Shown: positions 24,511 through 35,836, counted from the stretch's first letter. The stretch is DNA of 64,000 nt from Pictodentalium vernedei (GCA_031216915.1 CM062294.1:35796936-35860935); one strand, 5' to 3'. Numbers and translations are program-made. The notes: generated from the sequence alone by a model not told the origin.

Positions 24511-25477
24511 CACTGACACTGTTGGACCCACAGCAACACGAGTAAAGGGACAGAACACACAAAAATTTATATTAGGACCTTTGACTTTATTGTAGAAGGT
24601 GGAATCTAGTTTGCCCAACACAGATACAACTGTTGGACTAACATTACTGGCAGTGTGGCCCTGGTTCATCTCCCCCAAATTCCTGCCCCAATCCCCTGGG
24701 TCATACGGCCCAAATTCTCTTTCGCCCATGGTCATTTCACCCACAGGTGGAGGTGGGTGGTTTTGCCCCAAAATTTTATTTTGGTAATGCAGACTAAACC
24801 ACGATCTCACACATCCGAGAGATCTTTGAACAGTTAATACATGGAAAAACACAGGCAGAAAATTACACATTTGAGACATCCAGCCAAACTGACGACATAC
24901 TTCGATGAGACACTTGAGAAAGCCGACAAAAAATTACACGTTTTTAACATTTTGTGTCTAATATTTTCAAAGATTTTATTTTTGCTCAATCTCTGAGATT
25001 GAACCGACAAGACGGTATAAATCCTCATAGTATCTCTATAAACAATTTGACTTCCCACTCGAAAAAGTCACGTGCCATCTCATGGTATGCTGAGCCACTT
25101 TGCAAGACGTCAAATGTGGCTTAGTATTTTTTCTCAAGAAAATAAGCTCGTAAATCACAAGAATATACCTAAGAGTTTTTTTATGAGAGGTGGGGGGGGG
25201 AGGGGGGGGGGTCAAGTAGCTCAGAGTTGGCAAGTTACACTACTAATATGATTGTGTGGCATAAATGGCAATGCTAGTAACTGTCTGATGTATTGGTGTA
25301 TCCCTTGATTTTCTATGTAGGATCTTGATAAACCTTATCATAGATCCTGTACATGTATGTGCCTCAACACTACCTGAGTCCAGAGGAAGACGCAGCCATT
25401 GGCAGTAACATTTGGAAACACAGCACTGACAGCCGGCAATTAATTTTCTGCTGCTGTTGTTAAGTTGCTACAGTATA
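24511..25477. other. no recognisable feature apart from a G-rich run
   Basis: Sequence between the satellite and the nuclease element. It has a G-rich run at about 25190-25211. Open frames here are short and lack known motifs. Confidence 0.5.
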
Positions 25478-25665
25478 GTCCGGGCGCATTAGACATAAAA
25501 ATGAGAAAGTAAGGAAAAAAATCGGAGAAAGCTGATTTTTTTATATGTTTCCGGGACACACATTGCGGATAAAGTGTGAAAAGTCCCCACGAATCCGAGT
25601 TGAGCTTTTTTAGTTATAGCGTTTTTTTGATGAAAAAAAAAATTAAAAAAAAAATTCGACCCAGC
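25478..25665. repeat. left terminal inverted repeat of the nuclease element
   Basis: Pairs with 29245-29437. Best-conserved block is AAAAAAATCGGAGAAAGCTG at about 25514-25533; a second is AGTTGAGCTTTTTT at about 25598-25611, followed by A-rich sequence at both ends. Confidence 0.7.
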
Positions 25666-26157
25666 TCCATATTTCTCATTCTTATTCGCCTTAGTAGGGT
25701 GAGAATCATAAATATCGTGCTGAATTATATTGAGAATACATATCCCCAACAGAAAATGCCAACTTTGTACCAATCCTCACACTCAATGGTGAAATATTCA
25801 CGAAAATGTACAAAATTACGAAAAAAAATTTATTGTTTACATACACACAACAGTACACAACGTCCATTAAATCAAATCTACGACTACTTTGGGAGTTAAA
25901 TTATATATCAAAAATTGCAGAAAAGCAGTGGCTTTATAATGATATATAACAATAGTCATTTATTCCATAATGAACTGGTGAAACGTGTGAAATATTAACC
26001 ATACCCCCTAAACTCAAATTCAAACGGCATCGATTTTTCTCATTCAAATACCGTATTATAGCATCATTGTTTCAATTTCCATGTTCGATTAAATCACATA
26101 ATGTGGTGTTCCCCTACACTCAAGATGCATTGGCATGTAATGTGTGCATGCCCTTGA

Positions 26158-28554
26158 TGTGTATATATCAAAGCAGTGGAGATTGTGTCTTCGTCAGATA
26201 AGTTGACAAAAGTTTTCGTTAGACTCGGCGGCTTCCATATGATTATGTCATATTTAGGGGCAATTGATTCGATCATGACTGGTAGCGGCTTGGATGAACT
26301 TTGGGGGACTGTTTATGCTGGTGGGTCAATCCATCATTTGATCAGTGGTCATGCATATTCAAGAGCAGTTCGTGCCCATTTGCTAACACAAATTGCCATT
26401 ACAAAACTTGTGTTTGAAGAAAGCCGAACACTAGATAACATAGACTGCAAAGAAGTCAATGAAATATTCTGTGGACTTGCCAGAGGTGACTGTACAACAG
26501 CTGACGCTGTCAATGAAGAAAGTGTCAACCATCTACTGTCAAAATTACACGAACTGCTCCAGAATGCGTCCGTAGGACGCACAGGAAAGCTTTGGGTACA
26601 ATACTATGAGCAAATAGGTCTTCTCCAGTTGTTCTTGAGAGCAGAGCGCACAGGCGACTGGGAACTCCACACATATTGTGTTCGCAATATGATTCCAGTA
26701 TTTCACGCAGGTGGTCATTTTGCATACGCAAAAAGTTCTCATCTCTATTTGCAGCAGATGAATGAGCTAACAGAAATAATGCAACAGGATGATTTGAAGT
26801 TGTTCACTGAGAAAGGTTACTTTACCATAAGGCGCTCAGATAAATTCTGGGACGGGATATATTCTGATCAGACCATAGAGCAGTGTTTAATGAGAATGTT
26901 CAAGCTCCCTGGTGGTCTCACACATGGCAGGGGAATAACCGATAGCACTGTTGCGAAATGGGTACATGGACTACCTCTTTGCCTTCCGATATGTAATGCT
27001 CTCGAAAATTTTGTTCATGTTCACACTGGTCATGGCGAACAACATCGGGATCTCCGTCAAAGTTCACAATTGACTGATGCCAATGATATCACCAAATTAT
27101 TGAACTGGCTCAGAGTGCATTCCCCCTTTCAGAATAGAGATCCACTACAATTAGTCTCTATAGCGACCGGGCTTGTGGCCGACGAAACTGTGAACTGTGA
27201 CGAAGTTCGCAAAATTGGTGAATGTTGCGTATCGAATGTTGTAAGCAAAACGTTCAACAGCATCAAACTACGACGTGTTGACACTGTGAAGTCTTTCGCA
27301 TCGATGGCAAATAGCATCAAAGTCTGTGGAAGTAAGGTAGTGATTGACCCCACAATTCTGTTCAACCGCATCACATGTGTTATTCAGTCACAAGCAGAGA
27401 TGGAAGAGTATCTCAAATATGAACTCGCCCCGAAACCACCAGCATTGTTTGTTTCTGCTGGAATGAGGAAGACACAGAAAAGCACGGTCGGTAAGATCCT
27501 CAAAACATACGGTTCCGAGCAAACTAAAATCCCAGAACATTCTCTGTTTGTTGTAGATGGTGGATTTTTATTGAGGGCAGTTGTATGGCCTAAACAGTCG
27601 TCATATAAGGACATATGTACATCATATTCCAATTATCTAGTGAGACATTTTGGGGCGAACGTCGTGGTTGTTTTTGATGGTTATGCTTGTACAATGTCGA
27701 CAAAGGGCATGGAAGAAGCCTGTAGATCTAAAGACAGGTATTCCATTGATATCAATATCTCACCCGAGTTACCAGCCACCACACCCCAATCCGATTTCCT
27801 TGCAAATGCCAAGAACAAAACCCAACTGATCGATCTTCTAATGCAGGAGCTATCTGCTATCAATATTCAGTCCAAGCAGGCCGAGGCTGATGCTGATGTA
27901 CTGATAGCCGAAACTGCACTTGACATCGCTCAAGATGACAACAATGTTGTCGTTGTGGGAACAGACACAGACTTGTTAACCATTCTTACCTCTCGAGTTC
28001 AACCGGGATGTAATATTCACATGATGTATTCCATTACCCCAAACTTACTAGTTTCAGTTAGTGAAATAGCAACCAAAATGGGTGACCATAGAAGCAACCT
28101 CCTTGTAGCACATTCTATAAGTGGTTGTGACACTACTTCTGCACTCTTTCGAGTTGGTAAGAAGAAAGTATTCAGTACAATTGTCTCCGATGTTACTAGC
28201 GACTCACAACAGTATGTCAACAAAATTTTGGCGGATGACAGTACACCAAGTGCAGTAGCCGCTGCCGGGGAACAATTTTTCCTGATCTTATACGGGAGTA
28301 AAGCTGTTTCCTCTCTCGACCAATATAGATATGTCACTTACAAGCGTTATGTAGCAAAATCTAAACTGAATAAACCCATCGACCTAGGCTCACTCCCACC
28401 AAGCAGCGATGCTGCACAACAACATGTCTACAGATGTTATCTGCAGGTCCAACAATGGCTGGGCACTTCGCTTCCTCCGACGGATTGGGGGGTGGTCGCT
28501 AGACAATGGACTTCTTGTACCGACTGCAGCCACAAAGCCATGTGCCCCCGATAA
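26158..28554 (+). CDS. FEN1/XPG-like (PIN-fold) nuclease of a multicopy, probably transposon-encoded family
   Basis: About 798 codons are open after an in-frame TGA at 26155; the only early start is GTG at 26176, so the N-terminus is probably lost or spliced from upstream. Numbering from the GTG, residues 1-420 have no domain I can name (early VRLGGFHMIMSYLGAI, then SGHAYSRAVRAH). Residues 455-660 carry the acidic order of FEN1/XPG nucleases: VVDGG (about 461), VFDGY (501), EADADVLIAE (about 568-577), GTDTDLL (595-601) and SGCDTTS (about 648-654). These correspond by position to the metal-binding residues of flap endonucleases. The last 20 residues are out of frame after a G-run slip. Similar proteins occur in many copies in invertebrate gene sets, usually unnamed; the surrounding TIRs favour a transposon protein. 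Confidence 0.8.
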   Translation, partial: CVYIKAVEIVSSSDKLTKVFVRLGGFHMIMSYLGAIDSIMTGSGLDELWGTVYAGGSIHHLISGHAYSRAVRAHLLTQIAITKLVFEESRTLDNIDCKEVNEIFCGLARGDCTTADAVNEESVNHLLSKLHELLQNASVGRTGKLWVQYYEQIGLLQLFLRAERTGDWELHTYCVRNMIPVFHAGGHFAYAKSSHLYLQQMNELTEIMQQDDLKLFTEKGYFTIRRSDKFWDGIYSDQTIEQCLMRMFKLPGGLTHGRGITDSTVAKWVHGLPLCLPICNALENFVHVHTGHGEQHRDLRQSSQLTDANDITKLLNWLRVHSPFQNRDPLQLVSIATGLVADETVNCDEVRKIGECCVSNVVSKTFNSIKLRRVDTVKSFASMANSIKVCGSKVVIDPTILFNRITCVIQSQAEMEEYLKYELAPKPPALFVSAGMRKTQKSTVGKILKTYGSEQTKIPEHSLFVVDGGFLLRAVVWPKQSSYKDICTSYSNYLVRHFGANVVVVFDGYACTMSTKGMEEACRSKDRYSIDINISPELPATTPQSDFLANAKNKTQLIDLLMQELSAINIQSKQAEADADVLIAETALDIAQDDNNVVVVGTDTDLLTILTSRVQPGCNIHMMYSITPNLLVSVSEIATKMGDHRSNLLVAHSISGCDTTSALFRVGKKKVFSTIVSDVTSDSQQYVNKILADDSTPSAVAAAGEQFFLILYGSKAVSSLDQYRYVTYKRYVAKSKLNKPIDLGSLPPSSDAAQQHVYRCYLQVQQWLGTSLPPTDWGVVARQWTSCTDCSHKAMCPR

Positions 28555-28717
28555 CCTACTGAATCTGATCAGTTGTGGTTGCAAGAGTGCTTGTACAAAA
28601 AGGTGTGGGTGTAAGAAGGCAGGACTCTCTTGCTCAGGTTTGTGTAATTGCAGTTCGGATTTTTGTAACAACCACAGAAACACTGTCCTGTCGGAAATTT
28701 CTGAGTTTGATGAATAA
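28493..28717 (+). pseudogene. C-terminal CXC (cysteine-rich) domain of the nuclease, displaced by one base
   Basis: From WSLDNGLLVP the frame shifted by one continues the protein. After APDNLLNLI comes a CxCK..C..RCGCKK..LSCS..C.C pattern like the Tesmin/TSO1-type CXC zinc-binding, DNA-contacting domain, ending ISEFDE and TGA at 28715-28717. The join lies at a G6 run, 28487-28492: five Gs would keep the nuclease frame in register with this tail. Either a recent +1 insertion or a sequencing error separates the two parts. The domain probably gives DNA binding to the nuclease. Confidence 0.75.
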
Positions 28718-28786
28718 TATGTATATAGGTCATGTCATTTCTGTATATAGCGTTGATAATAGTCAATGTAACTTAATCCATGTTGA

Positions 28787-28856
28787 TTGATTTGTACATT
28801 CTGTAAATATTATTTATTGATTTTTGTACATTCTGTAAATATTATTTATTGATCTA
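28787..28856. repeat. two-copy direct repeat of about 34 bp
   Basis: TTTGTACATTCTGTAAATAT plus TATTTATTGAT occurs twice back to back, just after the CXC coding end. It may carry the 3' end signals of the transcript; no clear AATAAA is present. Confidence 0.7.
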
Positions 28857-29244
28857 ATGCTGCCAGACACAGGCGTGTCTGTTCGGTCCCAAGCCCGAAA
28901 ATAGTTGAGTTCTCATGCTGACGAATTTTATGCCAAAAGGGGAACTCGGCCAGAAGCAGAGGGGGTCTTCCATAATGTCTATTTTGTAAGCAATGATAAA
29001 AGTCTTCAAATGGTGGTGGATTTTTTATCGTCTGTCCAACTAACATCCCGTTCTGTACTACGACCCTTTGGGCAAATCCGTTAGGAAAATCGTCATTTTT
29101 TGCGTAAATCGGATACTTTTTTGTGAATTTTCAATAATTTTTCGCAGAAATTGTCACAGAATGCACATTTTCCTCTAGGTAAATGTATATTAGACATTAT
29201 GTAGCTCGAAATACGCGTAAACAAAAAATACAGTTGGATCAATT

Positions 29245-29437
29245 CGAGGTTACAAAGTTCGTGCGATTTTTTTATATTTTTTTCAAACGCATTTTCGAAA
29301 AAAGGCTGTAGAAAAAAAAGCTCAACTGGGATTATAGGGGACTTTTGTCTAATCATTCAGTGACATGTATTCGACATTCCCTGAAAAAATCAGCTTTCTC
29401 CGATTTTTTTCCCTAGTGAATCCTAATGTTCTTGGGC
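29245..29437. repeat. right terminal inverted repeat of the nuclease element
   Basis: Inverted counterpart of 25478-25665: CAGCTTTCTCCGATTTTTTT at 29390-29409, GGGGACTTTT at 29337-29346 and AAAAAAGCTCAACT at about 29313-29326, then CTAATG at 29423-29428. Confidence 0.7.
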
Positions 29438-29783
29438 TAAGTAAGCATACAATAAATTGGAAACCAACATGTACTAATAATGTGCTATTTGGGTGATATT
29501 TGTATCTGAATATCGCAATATTTTTATAGCAATAACATGTCAGCTGGTCATGATTTGGCCCTTCGAATGCGATAACGAAATAAAAAAAAAAAAAATACTT
29601 GCAATCAACAGCATGCTGTCCAACATGTACATCTCTGTGTTGTGAAAAAGCCCCCTCCCCCACACACCGACACAAAACCTACCACAGTTTTGTTTTTTGA
29701 AAGGAAAACGTACACAGTACCGTTTTTCACCAACAAGTAAGAAGCATTGTGTTGTATGCTCTTCATTCAATGCTTGATTAAAA
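29438..29783. other. no recognisable feature
   Basis: AT-rich spacer with an A-run at 29580-29595. No coding or RNA signature seen. Confidence 0.45.
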
Positions 29784-31284
29784 CAAGATGCTCCAGGGGG
29801 CCTGAGGGCACTCACCTGATATCAACCCAGACAATTGATTTCAACAAGTTTCATCTGCTCCTCCTAAGAAAAGCTTATATCAAATATCCAAAGATTCTGA
29901 CCAGTGGATCTAAAAAAAAAGATTTTTAAAGAATACTCCTCATATTGAACTAAGTTATAATTCGGGCTCCCACAGGGAGTCCATATATGAACCCAAGGAC
30001 TTGGCTTTAACAAACTTGAATCTCACCCCCCTAAGGATGCTGCACACCAAATATCAAAACATTTCGACTGCTGTATCTGAAGAAGAAGATTTTTAAAGAA
30101 AATTCCTCATTTTGAACTATGCTACAATTCGAGCTCCCACAGTGAGCCCAAATATGGACCTAGGGACATGGCTTGAACAAAATTGAATCTTACCCCCCTA
30201 GGGATGCTGCATACCAAATATCAAAAGCATTCATCTGCTGGATCTGAAGAAGAAGATTTTTAAAGAAAATTCCTGATTTTGAAATAAGTTATCATTCGGG
30301 CTCCCACAGTGAACCCAAATATGAACCCAGGGTCTTGGCTTGAATAAACTTGAATCTCACCCCCCTAAGGATGCTGCATGCCAAATATAAAAACATTCCG
30401 ACTGCTGAATCTGAATAAGAAGATTTTTAAAGAAAAATTCCTCATATTGACGAAGTTATAATTCAGGCTCCCACAGGGAGCCCAAATATGGACCCAGGGA
30501 CTTGGCTTTAACAAACTTGAATCTCACCCCCCTAAGGATGCTGCACACCCCAAATCAAAACATTCCGACTGCTGGATCTGAAGAAGAAGATTTTTAAAGA
30601 AAATTCCTAATTTTGAACTCAGTTATCATTCAGGCTCCCACAGTGAGCCCAAATATGGACCTAGGGACATGGCTAGAACAAACTTGAATCTCACCCCCTA
30701 AGGATGCTGCATACCAAATATCAAAACATTCAGACTGCTGGATCTGAAGAAAATTTTTAAAGAAAATTCCTAATTTTGAATTAAGTTATAATTCGGGCTA
30801 CCACAGTGAGCTCAAATATGAACCCAGGGACTTGGCTTGAACAAATTTGAATCCCCCCCCCCCCCCAAGCATGCTGCATACCCAATATCAAAAGATTCTG
30901 CCTGCTGGATCTTGAGAAGAAGATTTTCAAAGCAATTTGCCTGAAATGCACTAAGTTCAAATTTGGGCTCCTATACTGAGCCCAAATGTGAGCCCAGGGG
31001 GCCGATTTGAACAAGCTTGGATCAGATCCACCACATAATGCTGTATACCAAATATCAAATCATTCTGCACACTTGTGCGGGAGAAGATTTTTTTAGTAAT
31101 TTCTCTAATATACGTAGGGTGCTATCAGAGTTATGCCCCCTATGGAGCTCCAATTGACATATGGTAATGAACATCCATACCAAGTTTCAAGCAAATTGAC
31201 CCAGCGGTTTCAGAGGAGAAGTCGTTTGAAAAATGTTCACGACGACGGACGGCAAGTGATAAGTTTAGCTCCCTTTGGTGAGCT
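29784..31284. mobile_element. tandem-core element with hairpin ends, 165-169-bp units (type H1)
   Basis: Begins AAAA-CAAGATG..ACTCACC and ends TAGCTCCCTTTGGTGAGCTAAAA. The subterminal ACTCACC and GGTGAGC are inverted, and the 3' hairpin is followed by an A-run. About seven core units start at 29964, 30131, 30298, 30465, 30632, 30795 and 30965. Each has a potential stem such as GGGCTCCCACAGGGAGCCC and the motif GCTGGATCTGAAGAAGAAGA. No ORF. Structure fits non-autonomous Helentron-like (HINE) elements, an inference. Confidence 0.6.
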
Positions 31285-31619
31285 AAAAAAAAGAACGCAT
31301 CTACAATCACACAAATCCTTGATAACTTTGATACGGCAAATCGCTTTTATGAGTTGGTAGGGGTGATAACATCTTGGGATTAGTGTATAAAGAAAGTGTC
31401 AATGACACTGTAGCTCAACTTGACAAACTTGAACTTGGTAAGTTATAAGTGAAATGGCAAAATTGAATATCACTGGTACCAATGTTATTTGGTGAAATTT
31501 CAACATAACAGCATTGTGTGTGCACAAAGTCCGAGTAATCCATGCATTTTTAAATGTAAACTGTAAGACTGGCTGAAGAATGTTGAATGAAACACAAATG
31601 CAGTTCAGAGGTTATTAAT
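31285..31619. other. no recognisable feature
   Basis: Unannotated spacer before array 2. One small palindrome (GTGTCAATGACAC near 31398) is present. Confidence 0.4.
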
Positions 31620-32586
31620 GGCAAATTTTTTCACAGAAATGAATGCTAATCAGTAATCTTATCTAAAGATCTCGCCCAATGAGCACACCAAGTTCCAAAA
31701 CAATCCCCTGATAAATGTGGCCTGCAGGCCATGTCAAAGAAGAATGTTGATGCACAAATGCATTAAATTCAAAGATTGTTGCTAAGAGCAACAGTTTTTG
31801 ATGGAAATAAAAAGAAAATCGATATCTCCTATCTTTGTCACCCTGCAATAGTAAAAACAGTTTTAAAACAACCTGATAATGAATGCTCCCTCTGGGGCAT
31901 GCCTAAGGAAGATGTTAATGCACAAATGCACTAAGTTTGGAAGGTCATTGCTTGTGGCAATGTTTGTTTCTCTCCTTTTCATGTAAATTCAAAAATATAC
32001 CCTGCAGAGAGTGAAAAAGGTAATAATAGTTCCTGATTTTTTGCACAAATGCAGTAAGTTCAAAGACTGGTGATAACGACAATAATTTTTTATGGAAATG
32101 AAAAAAATTGGCATCTAGAGGTCACCCCGAACACACATACCAAGTTTCAAAGTGATCCAATCATAAATGTGCCCTGAAGGGTGTGCCAAAGGGTAATATT
32201 GAAGCCTGAGTAAACTAAGTTCAAAGGTTGTTGCCAGCAGCAAAATTTTTTTACAGAAATGGAAGAAAAGTGATAGCTCCCATCTAGAGCTCACCCCAAA
32301 CAGATATCACCCCACACAAACACACAAAGTCTCCAAGCAATCCAATCATAAATGTGCCCTTAAGATTGTGTCAAAGGTACATATTGATGCATAACTGCAC
32401 TAAGTGTTTTTACTAAGTTCATCAGAAGTCATTGCCAAAGGCAACTATTTTTTGACAGAAATGAAAGAAACAAGCACATTATGCTTGAAAGCAATCCAGT
32501 CAAAAATGTGCACTGCAGGCTGCGCCAAAGCGAAATACTGATGCAGAACTACACGAAGTTCATCGAAAGTCATTACCAGCGGCAAC

Positions 32587-33844
32587 AAGACCTGTTAACT
32601 CTCCCGGTTTCACCGTGAGTCTCCCGGTTTGAGGCACCAACTCACCCTCTCACGGTCACATCCTATTTCCTCCCGATTTGATATTTTTCAAAATAGTTGT
32701 CCTGAAATCCATCACATTTTTTTCAAATGCATTGTATGCCAAAATATATTCTCATACTGTCGTGGCTACGAGAAATCAAAATTATATAAACTCAAAATAT
32801 AAATTAAACAGAAACAACATCTCAAGTATAATTAACTTCAGCTGATCTTTTATATATACTATTGTTATGGTTCATACCAAATTTTTCCGTTTTGTGTAAA
32901 AAAAAATATAATTGAAAGTTTGTTGAAAACTGAAAAAAATCTTTTGTGAGATATCACAAGAATTAAGTTACCTCCCCTTACTTATATACAAACAGATTCA
33001 GAACAATCATGTCCAGCAGAGTATTTTGTCTTCATTTTGAACCAACCAGATTATTTGGGTTTTTTTTTTCACAATGGGAGTTATGAATACTGAGGGCACC
33101 TTCTCTAACGTGAGTAATACAAAACACAGTTCAAATATTTTTTTAATAAAAAATGAAAACAAAATTACCACAATCACACACAACTTCATTGTACCGGCAA
33201 CAACAGGAGTTTTTTTTTTAAACAAAATGATATGTATTGTTAGCATTGAGTAATTTTTATTGTACAATAAAACCTCTCAAAAGATAATAAGAATGAATAT
33301 TTTTTCACTAAAAATGTACAGATTGAACAAAGAATTTACATGAATAAATGGCATGAACGAAGAAGGAATACTTGTGTTGGTTCTTGGAACGTTATGGCCC
33401 AAGATGTTTCAGCCTCCATGTCTTGAAGCACTGGGATGGGGATGGGCTTGCATGAGCAAGGAAAAATGGCCGGACTGAGGGGGGTGGGGGTTGGTACAGG
33501 CAAAGGCTAGATAGGCATCCACTCACATTTGTATGTGTGTCGTGGGGGGGGGGGGGGGGGGGGGCATTGTCCCTGGGTGGGCAGGGGGGGATTGGACCAG
33601 TGATATCCATATTTGTATGCTTTTACTGACAAATACCATTAAAAGTGTTAAAATAAATTATTAAAATGAAATATATAATGCATTTGGGTTGGGTTGGGGG
33701 TGCCTGGGTGGGACTGTGGGAGGCATAACAAGGAAAATATTGATGTACTGGCCGCATGCAATAATCTCACTGACAAGCAGCCAAATCTCACTGAGAGCTC
33801 ATCAAAATCTCACTGACAGTCACCTTCAGAGGTTAACAGGTCTG
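32587..33844. mobile_element. hAT-like non-autonomous element with 8-bp target duplication
   Basis: Ends are AAGACCTGTTAAC and GTTAACAGGTCTG (inverted, one terminal mismatch). Flanks are GCGGCAAC (32579-32586) and GCAGCAAC (33845-33852), an 8-bp duplication with one difference. Array-2 sequence continues across the excised site. An 8-bp duplication and C/AGACCTG ends suit the hAT superfamily. No transposase ORF is visible. It contains a G-run of about 22 at 33543-33564. Confidence 0.75.
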
Positions 33845-33875
33845 GCAGCAACATTTTTTTCACAGAAATTGAAAA

Positions 33876-35836
33876 CAAGAGGCCACACGGTGTCTGAAGC
33901 GCTCATCTTGAAAAGAACACAATATAAACAGAGTCCAAGAATGAGTCTAATTAAGCAATCCATATCCGTAGGCTACACTGTCAATCCTTGAGTCCCTCAG
34001 GAGTGACAAAAGTAATCCGGTCATCATGCCTTTCATTCAGTTGATCATAATGTAAAATGTAGAGCTCCCCTATGAAGCCCCTTGATACAACCTATGAGGA
34101 TTAATCTTAGTTACACACCTCTAGAGGGTACTGAATACAAAATTTTTAATTCTTCAGCAAACTGCCCAATAGGGAGCCCAAATATTAACCCAGGCTCTCG
34201 ATTTGAACACAGCTGAATCTGATTTCCCTAGAGATGCTGTGTACCAAATATGAATCCATTCTGACTGTTGGATCTGAAGAAGAGAAATTTTGAAAAAATT
34301 TCTTCATATTGCACAACATGTAAGTTAAAATTTGGGCTACCCTAGAGAGCCCAAATATTAACCTATGGATCCGATTTGAACAAATTTGAATCTCCCCCCC
34401 CCCCCCCCCCCCCCCCCCCCAACCCAGGAGATGTTGTATACCAAATATGAAAGCATTCTGACTAGTGGATCTGAAGAAGATTTTTGAAGAAATTCTCTCA
34501 TATTGTACTAAGTTATTAACCCAGGCATTCGAATTGAACAAACAGGAATCTGACTGACCCCTCCCCCCCCCCTCCCCAGAGATGTTGTTTACCAAATATG
34601 AAAGCATTCCGACTGGTGGATCTGAAGAAAAAAATTTTTAAAAAATTTCCTCATATCGCACTATGTAAAAATATGGGCTACCAAAGCAAGCCCAAATATA
34701 TACCTAGGGATCTGATCTGAATAATCTTGAATCTGATCCCCCTAGAGATGTTGCATACCAAATATGAAAGCATTCTGACTGGTGGATCTGAAGAAGAAGA
34801 AGATTATTTAAAATTATCCCCCATATTGAACAAAGTTAAAATTTGGGCTTCTGTAGGAAGCCCAAATATTAACCTGGGGACTTAGTTTAAACAATCTTGA
34901 ATCTGACCCTCATAACAATGATGTATATCAAACATTAAAAGATTCTGACTGGTGGTTCTGAAGAAGAAGATTTTTAAAGAATATTCCCCATATTACCTTA
35001 TGTAAAAAATTTGGGCTCCTGTATTGAGCCCAAATATGAACCAATGGGCTTTATTTTAACAAAATTGTATCTGCCCAACTCCCCCCCCCCCCCCCCTCTC
35101 ATGAATCCCCCTATGAATGCTGAACAACCCAATTTCAAAAGATCCTGGAGAAAAGTTTTTTTAAATTTTTTGCAAATATGCTGATTCAGCATTTTTTCGA
35201 TGCCCATTACAGAACACCCTAACATAATCGATGGCAATTTGTTTTTACCATTCAATTCTACTGGTCCTAGTGATACTTCGTACCAAATAACAGCTCTCTG
35301 TTCCATGTGGTTTGGGAAATATGGGCATTTGAAAATATTTCTACTTTTTAGCTCCCATGGGGATGCGGGAATTTTTTTTTTTTTTGCATGGGTCAAGTAC
35401 TTATGACCCACTAATACCACATATAAAAGTTGGTTTAAACCGGACCATCGGTTCAGAAAATAGAAATTTTGGGCCGGACCAAAAATCTTACCCCTCCCAT
35501 TACAAAGAAAAATACTGATTCACGAACTTCATTTGAACAAACTTAATTCTACACCTCAAAAGGAAGCTCCATAGCAAATATCACGTCATTGTACACACTG
35601 GTTCATGAGAAGATTTTAAAAATATTTTGGAGCTTTTTCCTCCACTCCCTCCCTATGGGGCTGGGCATGTTGAGTTGAACAAAAATGCAATGCTCCTTTG
35701 GGACCATCACTCACACAAGCTTTCACTTGAATTGGCCAAGTGGCTTTGGAGAAGACCAAAACATGTTGTTGACTGATGGCAGACGATGTACGGAGAGCGA
35801 TGAGATTAGCTCAGCTTGACTTTGTCTGGATGAGCT
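33876..35836. mobile_element. tandem-core element with hairpin ends (type H2) inside array 2
   Basis: Starts CAAGAGGCCACACGG after AAAA and has GCTCATC near the start. It ends AGCTCAGCTTGAC..GGATGAGCT before AAAAAT. The flanks rejoin as one array-2 unit (CAGAAATTGAAAA | ATCGATAGCTCCCATCT), so the boundaries are well fixed. Core units of about 165 bp resemble those of 29784-31284, with several long C or G runs (34397-34420, 35080-35096). Confidence 0.7.

Larger units (their letters stand above)
25478..29437 (+). mobile_element. candidate DNA transposon encoding a FEN1-like nuclease/CXC protein
   Basis: The two ends form imperfect inverted repeats of roughly 170-200 bp, at 25478-25665 and 29245-29437. 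Conserved blocks are CATTAG, AAAAAAATCGGAGAAAGCTG, AAAAGTCCCC and AGTTGAGCTTTTTT, in the same order from each end. Between them lies a single long coding region on the plus strand. Outermost bases are AGTCCGGGCG at the left and, inverted, AGCCCAAGAA at the right; no clear target duplication is visible, so exact ends are uncertain. The TIRs support mobile origin; the transposition mechanism is unknown to me. Confidence 0.65.

Noticed and set aside
23940-24545. 201-codon ORF of YIRPTLISST repeats
   Set aside because: It is the edge of the 51-bp satellite where a variant unit happens to supply ATG.
24496-24879. ORFs on both strands near the satellite edge
   Set aside because: Short overlapping frames with no motif, partly reading the satellite border.
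29349-29815. Minus-strand ORFs next to the nuclease element
   Set aside because: They cross the right TIR and low-complexity sequence and show no domain.
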